A stretch of DNA of 14,006 nucleotides from Odoribacter sp036657595 (GCA_036657595.1 JAVXFZ010000070.1:1-14006); one strand, 5' to 3'; positions 1 to 10,889 are shown, counted from the first letter of the stretch. Made by a program: numbers and translations. Notes: generated by a model not told the origin, from the letters alone.

Positions 1-3000
1 ATAGCATTTGCTTCCCAACGATATACCCCTTTAGGTAAAGGTTTTCCATTAAATGTTCCGTTCCAACTTTCGGCAGGATGTCCATCCTGAAGTAGTGCGG
101 AACTCCAAATACAAGTGCCCCAACCGTCATATATCTGTATTTTATAAGTAAGCAATCCGATACCTTTTGGTTGAAATAAAGCAACACCCGGGTTCTCTGT
201 CTCACCGGCTTCCGGTGCAAATGCATTCGGAATAAATAGTCCTTTCACGGCAGCAATGCTGACGATTTGACTCATAGAGTCTGCACATCCATAGAGAGAT
301 TCCGTCAATAATTTTACCGTGTATTGCCCATTATTTTTGAAAGTATGTGTCAGCTGATGAAGCATCTTTATTTCAGAATCGTCTCCAAAATTCCAAAATA
401 CATCTAAATGGTTGTCGGCAAAGGGGTATGCATCCACCGTAGAATGGTCCGTAAACTCTACTGCGCCATTGGGTACATTAGGTAGTTTGCTGATGTCTAT
501 GCCTGCCGGTAATTTCAAATCGGTCGAAATAACGTTGACATCGGAAAAGGTAAAGTCAGCTTCCGGTAGCGGATAGACTATTATCCAACGGGTTAATGTA
601 TCGCTACATCCTGCTTTGTTATGAGCCTTTATTTCAAGAGAATATTTGCCCGGACTATCGTATTGATAGGTAAACGTGTCAATTGTGCGTTGCGCCCCAT
701 CTCCCAAATCCCATTCAATCTGATCGTGATTCTTTGAGCTGTTTTGAAAGAGCATCGACTCACCAAAACAAGCCGTTGTATCCATACTGATCGCTGTTTT
801 TACCTGTTTCCCGGAGATCGCCCAGCGTCGATATTCGGCAGAACAGTTTGTTGAAATATTTGTGGCACGTAATGTCATCCGTACCGAATCGAATACACCT
901 GTTAATTCCAAGTTTTCTGCCGGTTGCCGCTCTATTGAAAAGGGTTGTGGTTGGTGGTTGTAAAACCATTGAAATGTGGATAAGTCCGCTTGAGGAGTTT
1001 GATTGTTGAGAGCAATGGAGATGTTTCCATCGGACGTACAAAATAAACTGTCGGAAATAGTAAATTGCGGACGGGGTGTTGTCAATACTGTTATTATTTT
1101 AGAGGCGGTATCTATACAACCGGATTCCTCAGAAGTAAGGCGTAAAAATATGGGATATTGTCCCGGATCTTTAAAAGTCACATTAGGAACAGCTACTTCG
1201 GTGGAAGTGTCCCCATTTTTAAAATCCCAAAATATCTGTTCATTGCCATTCCCCACTCGGGTAAATTGAGCTACCGTATAAGGTGCACAACCGGAGAGAG
1301 TCGCCGTTGGCTGTATAGCAGCGAAAGGTGTTTGATGTACTGTGATATTTTGTTTTTTTGTCGTAATCGGACATCCATCGGGCACGGATTTAGCACTTAA
1401 ATGAATATCGTAGAGGTGAGGATCTTGGTATATTTTTCTCACAGAATCAATATCATTCTCAATATGGGCATCTCCAAAATCCCAACGTAAATCGGTGAAT
1501 TTATGTTTTAATTCGGGTAATGTCTTCATTTCTATGGACTGTCCGGTGCAATAGGGACCTTCCTCGATGGTGAAAGCGAGCGATAGATCTCCTAAAATAT
1601 GAATATCTATGATCTTTGAGGTATCTGTATGACACTGATCTTTCATCACTAATTTCACCGGATAAGTACCGGGCTTATCAAAATGATGAATCATTATCGG
1701 ATTACTATTTTCTTTGATATGATCCGATCCAATACACCACCACACTTGAGCATCCGGTCTGAATCCAAATGATTTATTTCTAAAAGTAATTTCATTTCCA
1801 AAACATTTTTCTATTTCTGTTGGTATAAATCCAATGTAGGTTGTATTGGGATAGATTCGAACCGAATCTTTATACAGAATAGAAGAACACTTATTTTCAG
1901 CAGTCAATTGAATGATGAACTTTTTGGTAACGGTGTCTGAGTTTATAAATGTATGGGAGATAGGATGTGCAAAAAAATCACTAAATGATTGATTTTGTGA
2001 ACCATCTCCCCAGTTGAAAGTGTATCTTTCTGCCTCTCCCTTCGTCCGATTAGAAAATAATTGACTTCCTTCACAACCCCCATTTTCCGGAAGAATCTCA
2101 AATGTAGGATTTAATTTTGAGATCACTTTCACACTATCCTTGTAAATAGATTCACCTCCTTCGTTCGTCACTTTTAGTGAAATATAGTAGGTGGAATCGT
2201 GGTAAAGCGGTGTATATACGATGTTTTTAGGAATAGTATCTTCTTTAGAAGTCCCATTTCCTAAATTCCAAGTGTAGCTGACATTTTCTCCTTCGGATAA
2301 ATTCTGAAAGGTGATTTCTCCTGTACATTTGTTAAACGTTTTGTTGAATTTTGCGGTAGGAGCAGTCACTATTTTCAATGTTTTATTTTTAGAGGCACTG
2401 CACCCATTACCATTTGTGACTGTTAAAGTAATCTCCGGAAACAAAACAGGTTCATTGATTAAATCATACCTGTGTTTATAAATTTCTCCTTCGTCAGAGA
2501 TCATTGTTCCCTGTCCTTTCGCATCCCACTGACGGGTGATGGTTCCGGGAGTTAAATTTTCAAATATGATCTCTTTCCCACTTCCCACAATTGAATCCGG
2601 TGTACTCTTGAAATTTGTTGCAGGTAAGGCGTCTATCGTGATGTCCTGTGTTATGTGGCGTGGACAAATATTATTAAAAGTTGTTTCTAAATAAATATTA
2701 TACCGTCCTGCAGCAGTAAAAGTTGTCCTTAATTGTCCCCACTCTCTTCCTTTTTCAATATGATCTATTTTCCAGATGGCTCTTTTTTCAGTTGTTGCCT
2801 CTAAGTTATTCGTAAAAGAGATTTCCTCTTGCATACAGAGAATATTCGGTACCGTGATCTCAGGTTGTTCCGATTTATCTATGGTCACTTTGACTGTTTT
2901 TGAAACAGGGAGACATCCATTTAACCCTTGCGCTGTAATGTTCAATCTATGTTCTCCTGAAATTTCTCCGGGCACATAGTAAGTATTTAATGTTTCCAAA

Positions 3001-6000
3001 TCTTTCACAGTCCCGTCATTTGCATTTACGCTCCATAGTATATTTCCTTGGTTTGTTACGGATATAATATCCGGTGACAGTTTTAAGGTATCACCTTGAC
3101 AAATTTCTTTGGTAAAAGTACCGCTAAAAATAGGTTCTTCTTGTACGGTGATGGTCATCGGAGAGAAAATTATTTCCGAGCAAGGTGATTGGGGTGTAAT
3201 CTTTCCGATAATTGAAATCGTACCATTCACCACATCGTTAGGATTAAATGTATATTCGACAGAAGACTCTGTTGTTGTTGTAGCAAACAGACGTCCGTTT
3301 GCTGTCCACTGTATCTGATCGACTTGTCCGAGTAAAGTAAAAGGAATTATTAAATTTGAATGAGCGCAAATAGTGGCATCACTCAAAGTTAACACAGGCT
3401 TTTCAATCATTTTAAATTCTTTGGTGATAGGAGATGAAGGACAACCGTGTGGAGGTGTCATTATTAATGAGATCGTTCCTGTTCCGGGAGTGGTAGAAGT
3501 AAAAAACGGATGTGTCAAATCAGTTTGATCAATGGTTCCACCGGTAGCAGACCAAGTGTAGTTTTTACACGTCGGATCAGTCGTTATCTGAGTGATGGTA
3601 AATGAACTTCCCGCACAAATTCCCGATTCTGATGGTACCGTAAACCCCCCGTTCATTGTTTTTAAACGAGTTAGGAAAAGTGTATCTGCCTTATTTTCCC
3701 ATTTTTTGCAGGTACCAAAATTTGTTGATACAATTAATTCTGCCTGATCGACACCTTCGTTCAAAGTGAAATTAGGAAAACTTCCGGTCAAACCCTTGCT
3801 TTTAGTGGTTATCAGGTTCTCTTTCGTATAGTTGCCTGTACTAAAGTTTCCATTCACCCAATCTCGTTGGTAAGTATATGGTGTGATATTCACACAAAGC
3901 GTATCATATTTCAATGAATTTCCGGCTCCATCTGTTAAATCTATTGTAGGTTCGCCGTAAGTATGAACCTGTCCTGTATTGTTTTTTGTATAGGAAGCGG
4001 GTTGATTAGTATATAAAGTAAAATTCTTTTTTACAGTTAAAACGAACTGTGTTACGTTATCTGTTTCAATTGATTGATATTGAGAATTATTGTCTACAAA
4101 ATAGCCTTTACCATTAGAACTCCAAGTTAATGTCGTGAATCTGTCTTTTGCTATGATTTGGTAGCCGGTATCTACTACAACACTACCGCCAGCGCACAAA
4201 TCAAAATTACTGACAGTCACGATGGGTGGCATCACTCCAACTAAGGTGACATCCTTTGTTTTGTCTTGACAACCTTTGTCTCCGGTATAGATCACCTTCA
4301 AGTGGGTTAGATAATTAGAATCTGTCGGAGGTGTTCCAATATTTAATTTTGTCGGATCATTTGGATATAGTCCGCTACCTTCACCATCTCCTCTAATCCA
4401 TTCCCAGTTTATTTGGCTGCTATATGCTTCTGTTTTATTTGTAATTCCTTTTTTAAATACTGCAATATCATCGAAATCTATCCAGCGATCATTCTCTGTC
4501 TCAGCTTTCATATATAAAGTATCCGGATATATATCTTCCGGTGCTCTGTTTACTTTTAAAAAGACGGTATCTAACAGACTTTTCCCGCTACTTGATACAT
4601 CATAAAGATTCCAAGCTTCTATCTGAATTTTAATTGTATCTGCTTTCCAGGCATCAGACGAAGGTATATATTTTGCATCACAACCGGAATTGGGGTTCAC
4701 TGATCCTAAATTAAGATTCTCCTTGTTTGACAATATTGTCCATTTGAGGTTTTGTGTGTTAATAAATTCTCCGTAAGTTTTCCCTGTTATTCCCCATAAA
4801 GTATAGCCCTGATCAATGCTACAAATGGTATCTGAATGTGCCCATAATTTCTCTTTTGGTAAATAGACGGTCAATGTATCCTGCAGAATTTTTCCACAGG
4901 GGGTTGAACCTGATAGTTCAAATTGTAGTGAATCTTGTTTTTTATCATCAGCACTCAACGAATAAACAGTTTTCAAATGATGCAGATCAGCCATTGATCC
5001 CGTGCCTTTTAGAGCTTTCCACGTGATTTGTTGATTTTCTATGTCTGCTGTATCTATTTGAACAGCACTTCCTGTTTGTCCAAAGTTATACTCATTTAAG
5101 TTTGTGTTGGCAAGTGTATCTTTCCCGATGATGGATACCACCGGTTTCCAAACTTTCACCTCCATTGTATCTCTTTGCACGCATCCTCCGAATCCGGTTG
5201 TCACACGATTGTTATGGATTTCATAGATCATTTGAACCTTATCTTGGCTTTGATGGTTTAATATTAAGTTTTTCTTAATTTTTCCAGAAGCGATTGTGTC
5301 GTATAAAACATTGTCATCAAGAATTTTATCTTGGTAAACTTTTAGGTATATTCCAAGGGCTCCTACATTTGTATTAATAGTTGTTGTATTCAAAAAATCC
5401 GGATAATGAATCGTTGTGTCCGCACATACCGTTTTATTTTTCTCCAATAGATGTAATTCCGGTATCGTTTGAGGTTCCAATTTGATCGTGTCTTTTACAT
5501 AACATCCTTTTGAATAGGCTGTCTTGATATATAACGTATCTATTTTTGCTGCATCTAATGGGAATGTTTGTTTATAGTCAGCCAATGGATACACCACAGC
5601 CGGATTACTATTCCATTTCCATTCTACAAATTTGAATTGAGGAGGGGTATGTTGAAATAAATCCTTTGTATCCAAGACGGGATAATCTGCACAATGACGA
5701 ATTGTATCGGTATAAGAAATCATCTCCGGTATAGCCAATATAACCACTGAGTCTTTTATCTCTTGTTTGCATTCTAAGTTATTTGCATTCTTTATGATGA
5801 ATGTTTCATATACTTTTTCTTGCATTGTACTAAATCTGACTTCACCTATTTTAGGGATTGAATTTTCCGATTCTGTAGATGCTAACCAAGCAGATTCTCC
5901 AGCTTCTATTGGAGAATTATTGATAGCTGTCCTTACCGTCCATTTACCAATTATTTTATAATGCTCAGGTAAAATACCGTCCCAATGGTATTTGTAATTT

Positions 6001-7874
6001 ATTCCCAAACACAATGAATCATTTTGGGGGATGAAATTCCTCCATAACGTGACATTGGGAGTTTGATTGGTGTATAATGTTGCTTCTTCGGGATTACTCC
6101 AACCACAAAAATTATGTGCCTTTAAGATCATATAGTTCTTTCGCTCTCCAATAGAATCAAATGTATAAATTTGTTCTGTTCCATAAGTCCGGTATAAGGT
6201 ATCTAAGTTTGTTCCTTTCTGAAAGCACCATTGTATGGAGTCAATGTCCATATTATTGCTATCAATTCGAATGTCCGGCAGACTATATTTAAAAGTGTCG
6301 CAATGATAAAAAGGAATATTTTTAGCCGTTCCTAAGTTCTTCCATAGTGTATCAACAGGTAATTTGGGTATATCTCCAATTGTCACGGTGTATGTATAAT
6401 TCGTAAAAGGCTCACAGTGTCTTGTCCGTTTTATATTAATTGTGTATGTTCCGGCTTCGTATAATTGTATCTTCAAAGAAGCAGAATCACATCCAATCAT
6501 ATCTCCCACTTGCACGCCTTGTTCAATCAGACCATTTTTATAAAATAAGATTTCTGGATCGGATTTTAATTTGACACTATCTTTATCCGGTATACCATTT
6601 AATGTTCTGTTAATGTAGAAAGTGTATTCTGGCGCAGGATCCCAATCAAAGCGTTTTCCTAAATCTACAAAAGCAATCGGAACCCCTGAATTAGAAATGC
6701 CACAAATGGTATCTTCACTCTTACAACGAATCTCAGCACCGCTTTGGAAAACGACAAAATGTCGCTTTTCATCCTTCCTTTTAATCGAATCTGTATTTAA
6801 TGAATCAAGTCCACATTCATTAAAAGCGACTATTTTAATCTTATAAAAACCGGGGTATTTAAATATCATACGGGATGTGTCTACCATTGCGGTGTCTTGT
6901 GTTACATCTTTCCAATTTACTTCTGCGATAGAATCTTTTCTGAAGTAATCGACATCAAAGTTGTAACGGCTTCTATATACAGGTAATCCATCCGCATACA
7001 TATATTTTAGGTTTGTCAAAGAATCGTAGCGAATTTCGACTAAGTTTTCTCCTGAACAGACCTCTATTTTTTTAAAAGCATCAATGCTCTCATCTTTGTT
7101 TAAGGAATCTCTGAAATTAAAAATTTCTCTTAAATTAGGTGTCTTGTAAACTTGCACGCTTTTCCAATCCGTTGTATTTACTTTTTTATAAATGGATAAA
7201 GGATCATCTTGATAAGTCATATTAAAACGAATATCAGCACCTAATATTCCTGTTGGACCATTAAAGATAACCATAGCGGAATCTCTTAGAAATAATGGAT
7301 CTTGTTCTATTTTCCAACAATCTTTTCCGGGGAAATCACTTCCCTTGCGGACAGTGACAGAATATTTAGTTCCCGGAGGATTTCCTAAATGGTTGTTCAT
7401 AGAAACATAAAAGGTATCTACCCCACTTTCTAAGCAGCCGTTAATTCCTCTGATTGAAATATTTCCAGTTAGATCTTGGTTAAAGATAACTCGGCATACA
7501 TTTTTATCACCCAAAGCTTCCAGATCATTTTCTTTTGAATTATCCTTATAATACTTAATGATAAGATAATGTTTTCCTGTAGGATATTTATGCGATAATG
7601 AATAGGTAGTATTTTCGTCATAAGATAAAAAATTGCTTGTAATGCGACTTCCGTGATCATCCTTTGTACCCCAAAACACCCTGATGAATCTATATTCTGA
7701 TAGAGAATCAGCACGAATTGGAATATTTAACGAAAAATTAAAAGTATCCCGTTCTGCCGGAGAATATTGATAATTAATTACCCATAGAGTGTCGTTATCA
7801 ACGACATTCACATCATTTCCATAGCAAAAATGCGATAAACATATAAATACGATAAATCATACATACACTTTCAT
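1..7874 (-). CDS. Giant PKD-repeat surface adhesin with T9SS type-B C-terminal sorting domain; 3' end beyond window; in-frame TGA at codon 6
   Basis: The frame is open from ATG 7874 to the window edge (2,624 codons) except for TGA at 7859-7857. It begins MKVYV-stop-FIVFICLSHFCYG, a good signal peptide if the stop is read as a residue. The first ~1,700 residues look like Ig-like/PKD-like units, many opening with a Cys-x-Gly motif (for example ICAGSSF, DLCAGGS). The second half carries clearer PKD units with a W-x-hG-D core: WNLGNG (~1869), NWGDGS (~1955), WDFGD (~2131), WDFKNGD (~2216), WDLGDG (~2388), WNFGDD (~2494). From ~2540 the sequence FIPNAFAP ... YKIQIYDGWGT ... WNGTFNGKPLPKGVYRWEA matches the gliding-motility-associated C-terminal (CHU_C, type-B T9SS signal) family; some 25-30 residues are missing past the window. 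In this family the protein is exported through the type IX system and displayed on the surface or released. Its ligand is unknown. It faces the PorP/SprF-like gene divergently. I keep it as a CDS because the rest of the frame shows no decay. Confidence 0.88.
7857..7859 (-). other. In-frame TGA at codon 6 of the adhesin signal peptide
   Basis: Minus-strand codons from 7874 read ATG AAA GTG TAT GTA TGA TTT ATC GTA. Downstream residues complete a signal peptide with a plausible cleavage site at CYG|ND. One substitution from TTA, TGG, CGA or TCA would explain the stop. An alternative is a small indel: the ATG at 7860 opens another frame, MIYRIYMFIAFLLWK, also hydrophobic, which stops at 7815-7813. 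No good ATG, GTG or TTG start lies between the stop and the end of the signal peptide. The cause may be a sequencing error, a strain mutation or phase variation. Confidence 0.85.
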
Positions 7875-7912
7875 TCCATCCATCTTTTATAATGTACACA
7901 CATATACTTTAA

Positions 7913-7944
7913 TTTACAAAATATGGTAAAAATAGCTATATTTG
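7913..7944 (+). promoter_or_regulatory. Candidate promoter for the PorP/SprF-like gene
   Basis: TATATTTG at 7937-7944 fits the Bacteroidota -7 consensus TAnnTTTG exactly, and TTTA at 7913-7916 lies 20 bases upstream in place of the -33 TTTG. It points toward the gene at 8100 and implies a leader of about 150 bases containing a T-tract (7970-7979) and a short inverted repeat. It overlaps the candidate promoter for the opposite gene, so the two may be controlled together. Confidence 0.5.
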
Positions 7945-7950
7945 TTCAAA
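7917..7950 (-). promoter_or_regulatory. Candidate promoter for the adhesin gene
   Basis: On the minus strand TTTG (7950-7947) is followed after 22 bases by ATATTTTG (7924-7917), an imperfect version of the Bacteroidota -33 TTTG / -7 TAnnTTTG promoter. It would give a leader of roughly 35 bases before ATG 7874. The -7 box is off by the TA position, so this is weak. Confidence 0.3.
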
Positions 7951-8099
7951 ACCTGTTAATAAGTCGTCTTTTTTTTTTATCATTGCATAGAATTTCAAGT
8001 GACATAAGTCCTTTTACTTATTTGTTGTTCCACTAAAACGCTTTAAATAAGGTATTTAAAACTTTAAAATGTTGCTATAATTTTTTGATAATACTGAAT

Positions 8100-9325
8100 A
8101 TGCACATCCATTTTAAAAATAGAGTTTTATTCTATTTTTTATTATTAATATGTTCCCGAACTGCTTTAGCGCAGGACCATTCTTTTTCTCAATTTTGGGA
8201 GAACAGAACTTATTATAATCCAGCTTTTGTTGGATTAAATGTGGGGGAATTAAATGGATTGCTCACCTATAAAAAATTATGGCCTAAATTTCCGGGAAAT
8301 TTTTCGACAATCCACTTTTCAGCAGATATGAAAACCTATAATAGTTATGGTTTTGGTTTATATATTCTTTCTTCGGATGAGGGAAGTGGTTTTATTAAAT
8401 CAAATACAGTGGGAATCTCTTATTCTTGGCGGGGATATTTTAATAAAGAGAAAAATATTTATTTTCAATTGGGCGTAGAAGGTAGCTATAATGATGAACG
8501 ACTTGATTTTAATAAATATATTTATTCTGGGAATTTGCACGAAATCTACGGAAATATCATTCCCACCACTCAATCATTAGGTGAGAATATTAATGAAAAA
8601 CAGCATTATTGGGATTTTAGTGCCGGATGTATGGTTTACATTCCTTGGGAACGACATTATCGGGAGTTTATGCATAATTTCATCGGATTTTCGATTCATC
8701 ATTTAACCCGTCCTAAAGATAATTTTATTGAAGACGATGCACGTATCCCTATGAAAATAAGTTTGCAATGGAATAGTTTTATTCGCACAGATTTATATAG
8801 TTTAGATCGGAAAAGCAGTCTTTATATCTGTCCCGGATTATTGTTTGAAAATCAAGGTGATCAATTAATGTCCTCTTCTTCTTTTAATAATGTGGTTGTA
8901 GGGGCAGATTTAACAACCGACCCTCTGTTTGGAGGAATTTGGTATAGCTCTCAATTATTGAATAGCTCTCAAGAAAATTATAAAGCTGTTATTTTTAAAC
9001 TGGGTATAAAATTAAATTCATCAAATAAAAGGCTGGAATACCGATTGGCATNNNNNNNNNNNNNNNNNNNNNNNNNNNNNNNNNNNNNNNNNNNNNNNNN
9101 NNNNNNNNNNNNNNNNNNNNNNNNNNNNNNNNNNNNNNNNNNNNNNNNNNNAAACTGGGTATAAAATTAAATTCATCAAATAAAAGGCTGGAATACCGAT
9201 TGGCATATTCCTATGATATGTCGCTCGGAAATATAGTAAAATCAACAGAAGGTTCCCATGAAATTAGTCTCAACATCGTCTACCGATTCAATGCCAAATA
9301 TAAATACAACATATTTTCTTTCTAA
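8100..9325 (+). CDS. PorP/SprF-family type IX secretion outer-membrane protein (interrupted by a probably false assembly gap)
   Basis: Members of this family are outer-membrane beta-barrels; SprF-like members are partners of particular type-B T9SS cargo proteins. I chose ATG 8100 over the in-frame TTG at 8085 because it starts directly on the signal peptide MHIHFKNRVLFYFLLL...ALAQ, cleaved near residue 24. The mature protein opens HSFSQFWENRTYYNPAFVG, the family's hallmark N-terminus (small 'nPA..G' motif). Alternating aromatic strands follow (GFGLYILSSDEG, FFQLGVEG-like). As printed the frame breaks after the N run. If the 100 N and one 55-bp copy are removed (155 bases), the frame continues AYSYDMSLGNIV...GSHEISLNIVYRF to TAA 9323-9325. 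This gives 356 residues, a normal family length and a typical C-terminal strand. The divergent giant cargo gene supports a cargo-specific role rather than the core PorP of the secretion complex; this last point is inference. Confidence 0.87.
8997..9206. repeat. Identical 55-bp copies flanking a 100-N gap (assembly duplicate)
   Basis: Bases 8997-9051 and 9152-9206 are identical, both starting AAACTGGGTATAAAATTAAA and ending ACCGATTGGCAT. They lie hard against the two ends of the N run. This is the signature of two contigs that overlap by one k-mer (k = 55) and were scaffolded without merging. Collapsing the copies restores the reading frame of the gene they interrupt. Confidence 0.93.
9052..9151. 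other. 100-N assembly gap, probably no missing sequence
   Basis: Exactly 100 N, the customary placeholder for a gap of unknown size. The duplicated flanks show that the contigs overlap, so the true gap length is most likely minus 55 bases. Confidence 0.93.
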
Positions 9326-10049
9326 TGCAATAAGAAAGGATAGTCTTTATTTATTTGATCAACCGGAAATTGATACCTTTGAAATATGCGCTCCGGTTAG
9401 TCATCTTTTCCCTTATGTACCATTGAAAAGCAATAGTAATATATTTGAAAATCTGGGATTTACTATTTTCTTTTTCATCATCTTTGCATTCGTCAGGTTA
9501 AGGGGCAAAGATTTATTTAATAATCTGCTAAGTATTTTGATAAAAAGAAAAAAAGTGGAAGTCCTTTTGACTGAAGGGATCTCTTCTAATCTTATTTGTT
9601 ATCTTCTTTCTTTATGCCTGTCATTTTCAGTGATCTCTGCGTGTATTGTTTTTGTTGGTTATCAAAGTTTCTTCAATATTTATAGTCTTTACATTTTTTC
9701 TGGTTTGCTTTTATATCATTTTGTTGGATTAATCATTGTGCGCTTATTGGGATGGGCTTTTAAGGCTCGGAATACAGCAGACGAGGTGATCGTTAATTTA
9801 TGGACTTTTCATATTTTAATGGGATTACTGATAGCTCCTTTTGTTTTTTCTATCTTTTTTGTCCGAGAATTTGCGGTAATACCTTTGCTTAAGATAGTTA
9901 TATTTGGTTCTGTTTTATTGATACTTGTTAAATTCATTCGGTGGGTTGAAATATTATTTGCTCACAGGGTTTCAATTTTGTATATGATTTTGTACCTTTG
10001 TGTCCTTGAAATTATACCACTTCTTATCGTATACAAAGTTGTGGCATAA
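9258..10049 (+). CDS. DUF4271-type integral membrane protein
   Basis: This is a 263-residue hydrophobic protein with a soluble N-terminus (1-64) and about six membrane segments near residues 65-81, 112-134, 142-165, 183-202, 206-226 and 238-260. A basic loop (KRKKVE, ~96-101) follows the first segment. Its position directly before uroporphyrinogen-III synthase, together with the central LLYHFVGLIIVRLLGW segment, fits the DUF4271 family of Bacteroidota, whose function is not established. The start is uncertain. ATG 9258 overlaps the preceding gene by 68 bp; ATG 9291 (residue 12) shortens the overlap to 35 bp. Translational coupling to the upstream gene is plausible. The stop is 30 bp before the next gene, suggesting one transcript. 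Confidence 0.75.
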   Translation: MKLVSTSSTDSMPNINTTYFLSNAIRKDSLYLFDQPEIDTFEICAPVSHLFPYVPLKSNSNIFENLGFTIFFFIIFAFVRLRGKDLFNNLLSILIKRKKVEVLLTEGISSNLICYLLSLCLSFSVISACIVFVGYQSFFNIYSLYIFSGLLLYHFVGLIIVRLLGWAFKARNTADEVIVNLWTFHILMGLLIAPFVFSIFFVREFAVIPLLKIVIFGSVLLILVKFIRWVEILFAHRVSILYMILYLCVLEIIPLLIVYKVVA

Positions 10050-10079
10050 AAATGGGTATTCATTTAAAACTTTATTGCT

Positions 10080-10841
10080 TTGAAGATAAAAAAGATACTC
10101 GTATCGCAACCTCAACCGGTGACAGAAAAATCTCCTTATTCTGAACTGGCAGAGAAATATGGTTTGAAATTGGAATTTCGCCCATTTATCAAGGTTGAAG
10201 GAGTCACGGCAAAAGAATTTCGTCAGGAGCGTATTAATATATTAGATCACACCGGCATTATTTTTACCAGTCGGACTGCTATTGATCATTTTTTTAGAAT
10301 ATGCGGAGAAATGCGTATAACAGTTCCCGATACAATGAAATATTTTTGTATTTCGGAAGCAACAGCATTCTACTTGCAGAAATATATTGTCTACCGCAAA
10401 AGAAAAATCTTTTATGGCGAAAAGAAAGTAGACGATATGACCAAAATACTCTTGAAGCATAAAGGTGAAAACTTCTTAGTACCTTTATCGGATATTCATA
10501 AGGAAAATATTCCCGGTCTGTTAGATCAATTGAATCTGAAATACACGAAAGCAATCCTTTACAAAACGGTAGCCAGTGATTTAAGTGATATTAAAGACCT
10601 GAAAGAATATGATATTGTTGCTTTCTATACACCTTCTGGAATTAAATCTTTGTTTCAGAATTATCCGGATTTTGTTCAGGACACGACAGTCATAGCAGCT
10701 TTTGGTCCTGCCACTGCGATTGCTGTTGAAGAAGCGGGATTAAGATTAGATATAAAAGCACCAACACCTCAATGTCCTTCAATGACAATGGCATTGGAGG
10801 AATTTATCAAGCACTACAATAAAGAAAGCAAGATTAAATAA
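10080..10841 (+). CDS. hemD: Uroporphyrinogen-III synthase
   Basis: Uroporphyrinogen-III synthase cyclises hydroxymethylbilane, inverting ring D, to give uroporphyrinogen III for haem, sirohaem and corrinoid synthesis in the cytoplasm. The 253-residue product starts MKIKKILVSQPQP and has the Bacteroidota HemD signatures EFRPFIKVEGV, IIFTSRTAIDHFF (~57-69), MKYFCISEATAFYLQKYIVYRKRK, a central VPLSDIHKEN and the C-terminal IAAFGPATAIAVEEAGLRLD. Two alternating half-domains fit the family. The start is TTG at 10080; no ATG, GTG or other plausible start lies close enough to keep the conserved N-terminus. The gene is complete, without visible damage. Confidence 0.92.
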   Translation: MKIKKILVSQPQPVTEKSPYSELAEKYGLKLEFRPFIKVEGVTAKEFRQERINILDHTGIIFTSRTAIDHFFRICGEMRITVPDTMKYFCISEATAFYLQKYIVYRKRKIFYGEKKVDDMTKILLKHKGENFLVPLSDIHKENIPGLLDQLNLKYTKAILYKTVASDLSDIKDLKEYDIVAFYTPSGIKSLFQNYPDFVQDTTVIAAFGPATAIAVEEAGLRLDIKAPTPQCPSMTMALEEFIKHYNKESKIK

Positions 10842-10853
10842 TTTGGAAAAATG

Positions 10854-10889
10854 CAGATTTGATGATTCGTTTTAAATCTGTTTTTTTTT
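10854..10889 (+). terminator. Terminator-like hairpin with T-run between hemD and rnpA
   Basis: CAGATTT (10854-10860) pairs with AAATCTG (10874-10880); G-T and A-T pairs can extend the stem by two, leaving a loop of about nine. Nine T follow at once (10881-10889). The geometry is that of an intrinsic terminator, but the stem has only two G-C pairs and the rnpA start is just 16 bases beyond the T-run. It may end most hemD transcripts or act as an attenuator in front of rnpA. Confidence 0.55.

Larger units (their letters stand above)
7875..8099. other. Divergent intergenic region between adhesin and PorP/SprF-like gene
   Basis: This 225-bp, very AT-rich stretch holds the two overlapping candidate promoters (7913-7950), a T-tract at about 7970-7979 and a short inverted repeat, ATAAGT (8004-8009) and ACTTAT (8016-8021). 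No ORF or RNA gene is visible in it. Confidence 0.6.

Noticed and set aside
1003..6846. Several plus-strand frames of 60-90 codons opposite the adhesin
   Set aside because: They are antisense shadows of one continuous minus-strand frame. Their translations are low-complexity in character, without family motifs or spacing like genes.
7469..7714. Minus-strand 81-codon frame near the adhesin start
   Set aside because: It lies in another frame over sequence that the adhesin frame reads as coherent protein.
7857..7859. TGA recoded as tryptophan
   Set aside because: rnpA ends with TGA at its family-typical C-terminus, and tryptophans throughout the window use TGG. The code looks standard.
8004..8021. 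Inverted repeat ATAAGT/ACTTAT as an operator
   Set aside because: Six weak pairs in very AT-rich DNA are expected by chance; noted only in the intergenic entry.
8997..9206. The 55-bp duplicate as a biological direct repeat or target-site duplication
   Set aside because: The copies abut the N run exactly on both sides and lie within a coding sequence that becomes intact when they are collapsed; an assembly overlap explains this fully.
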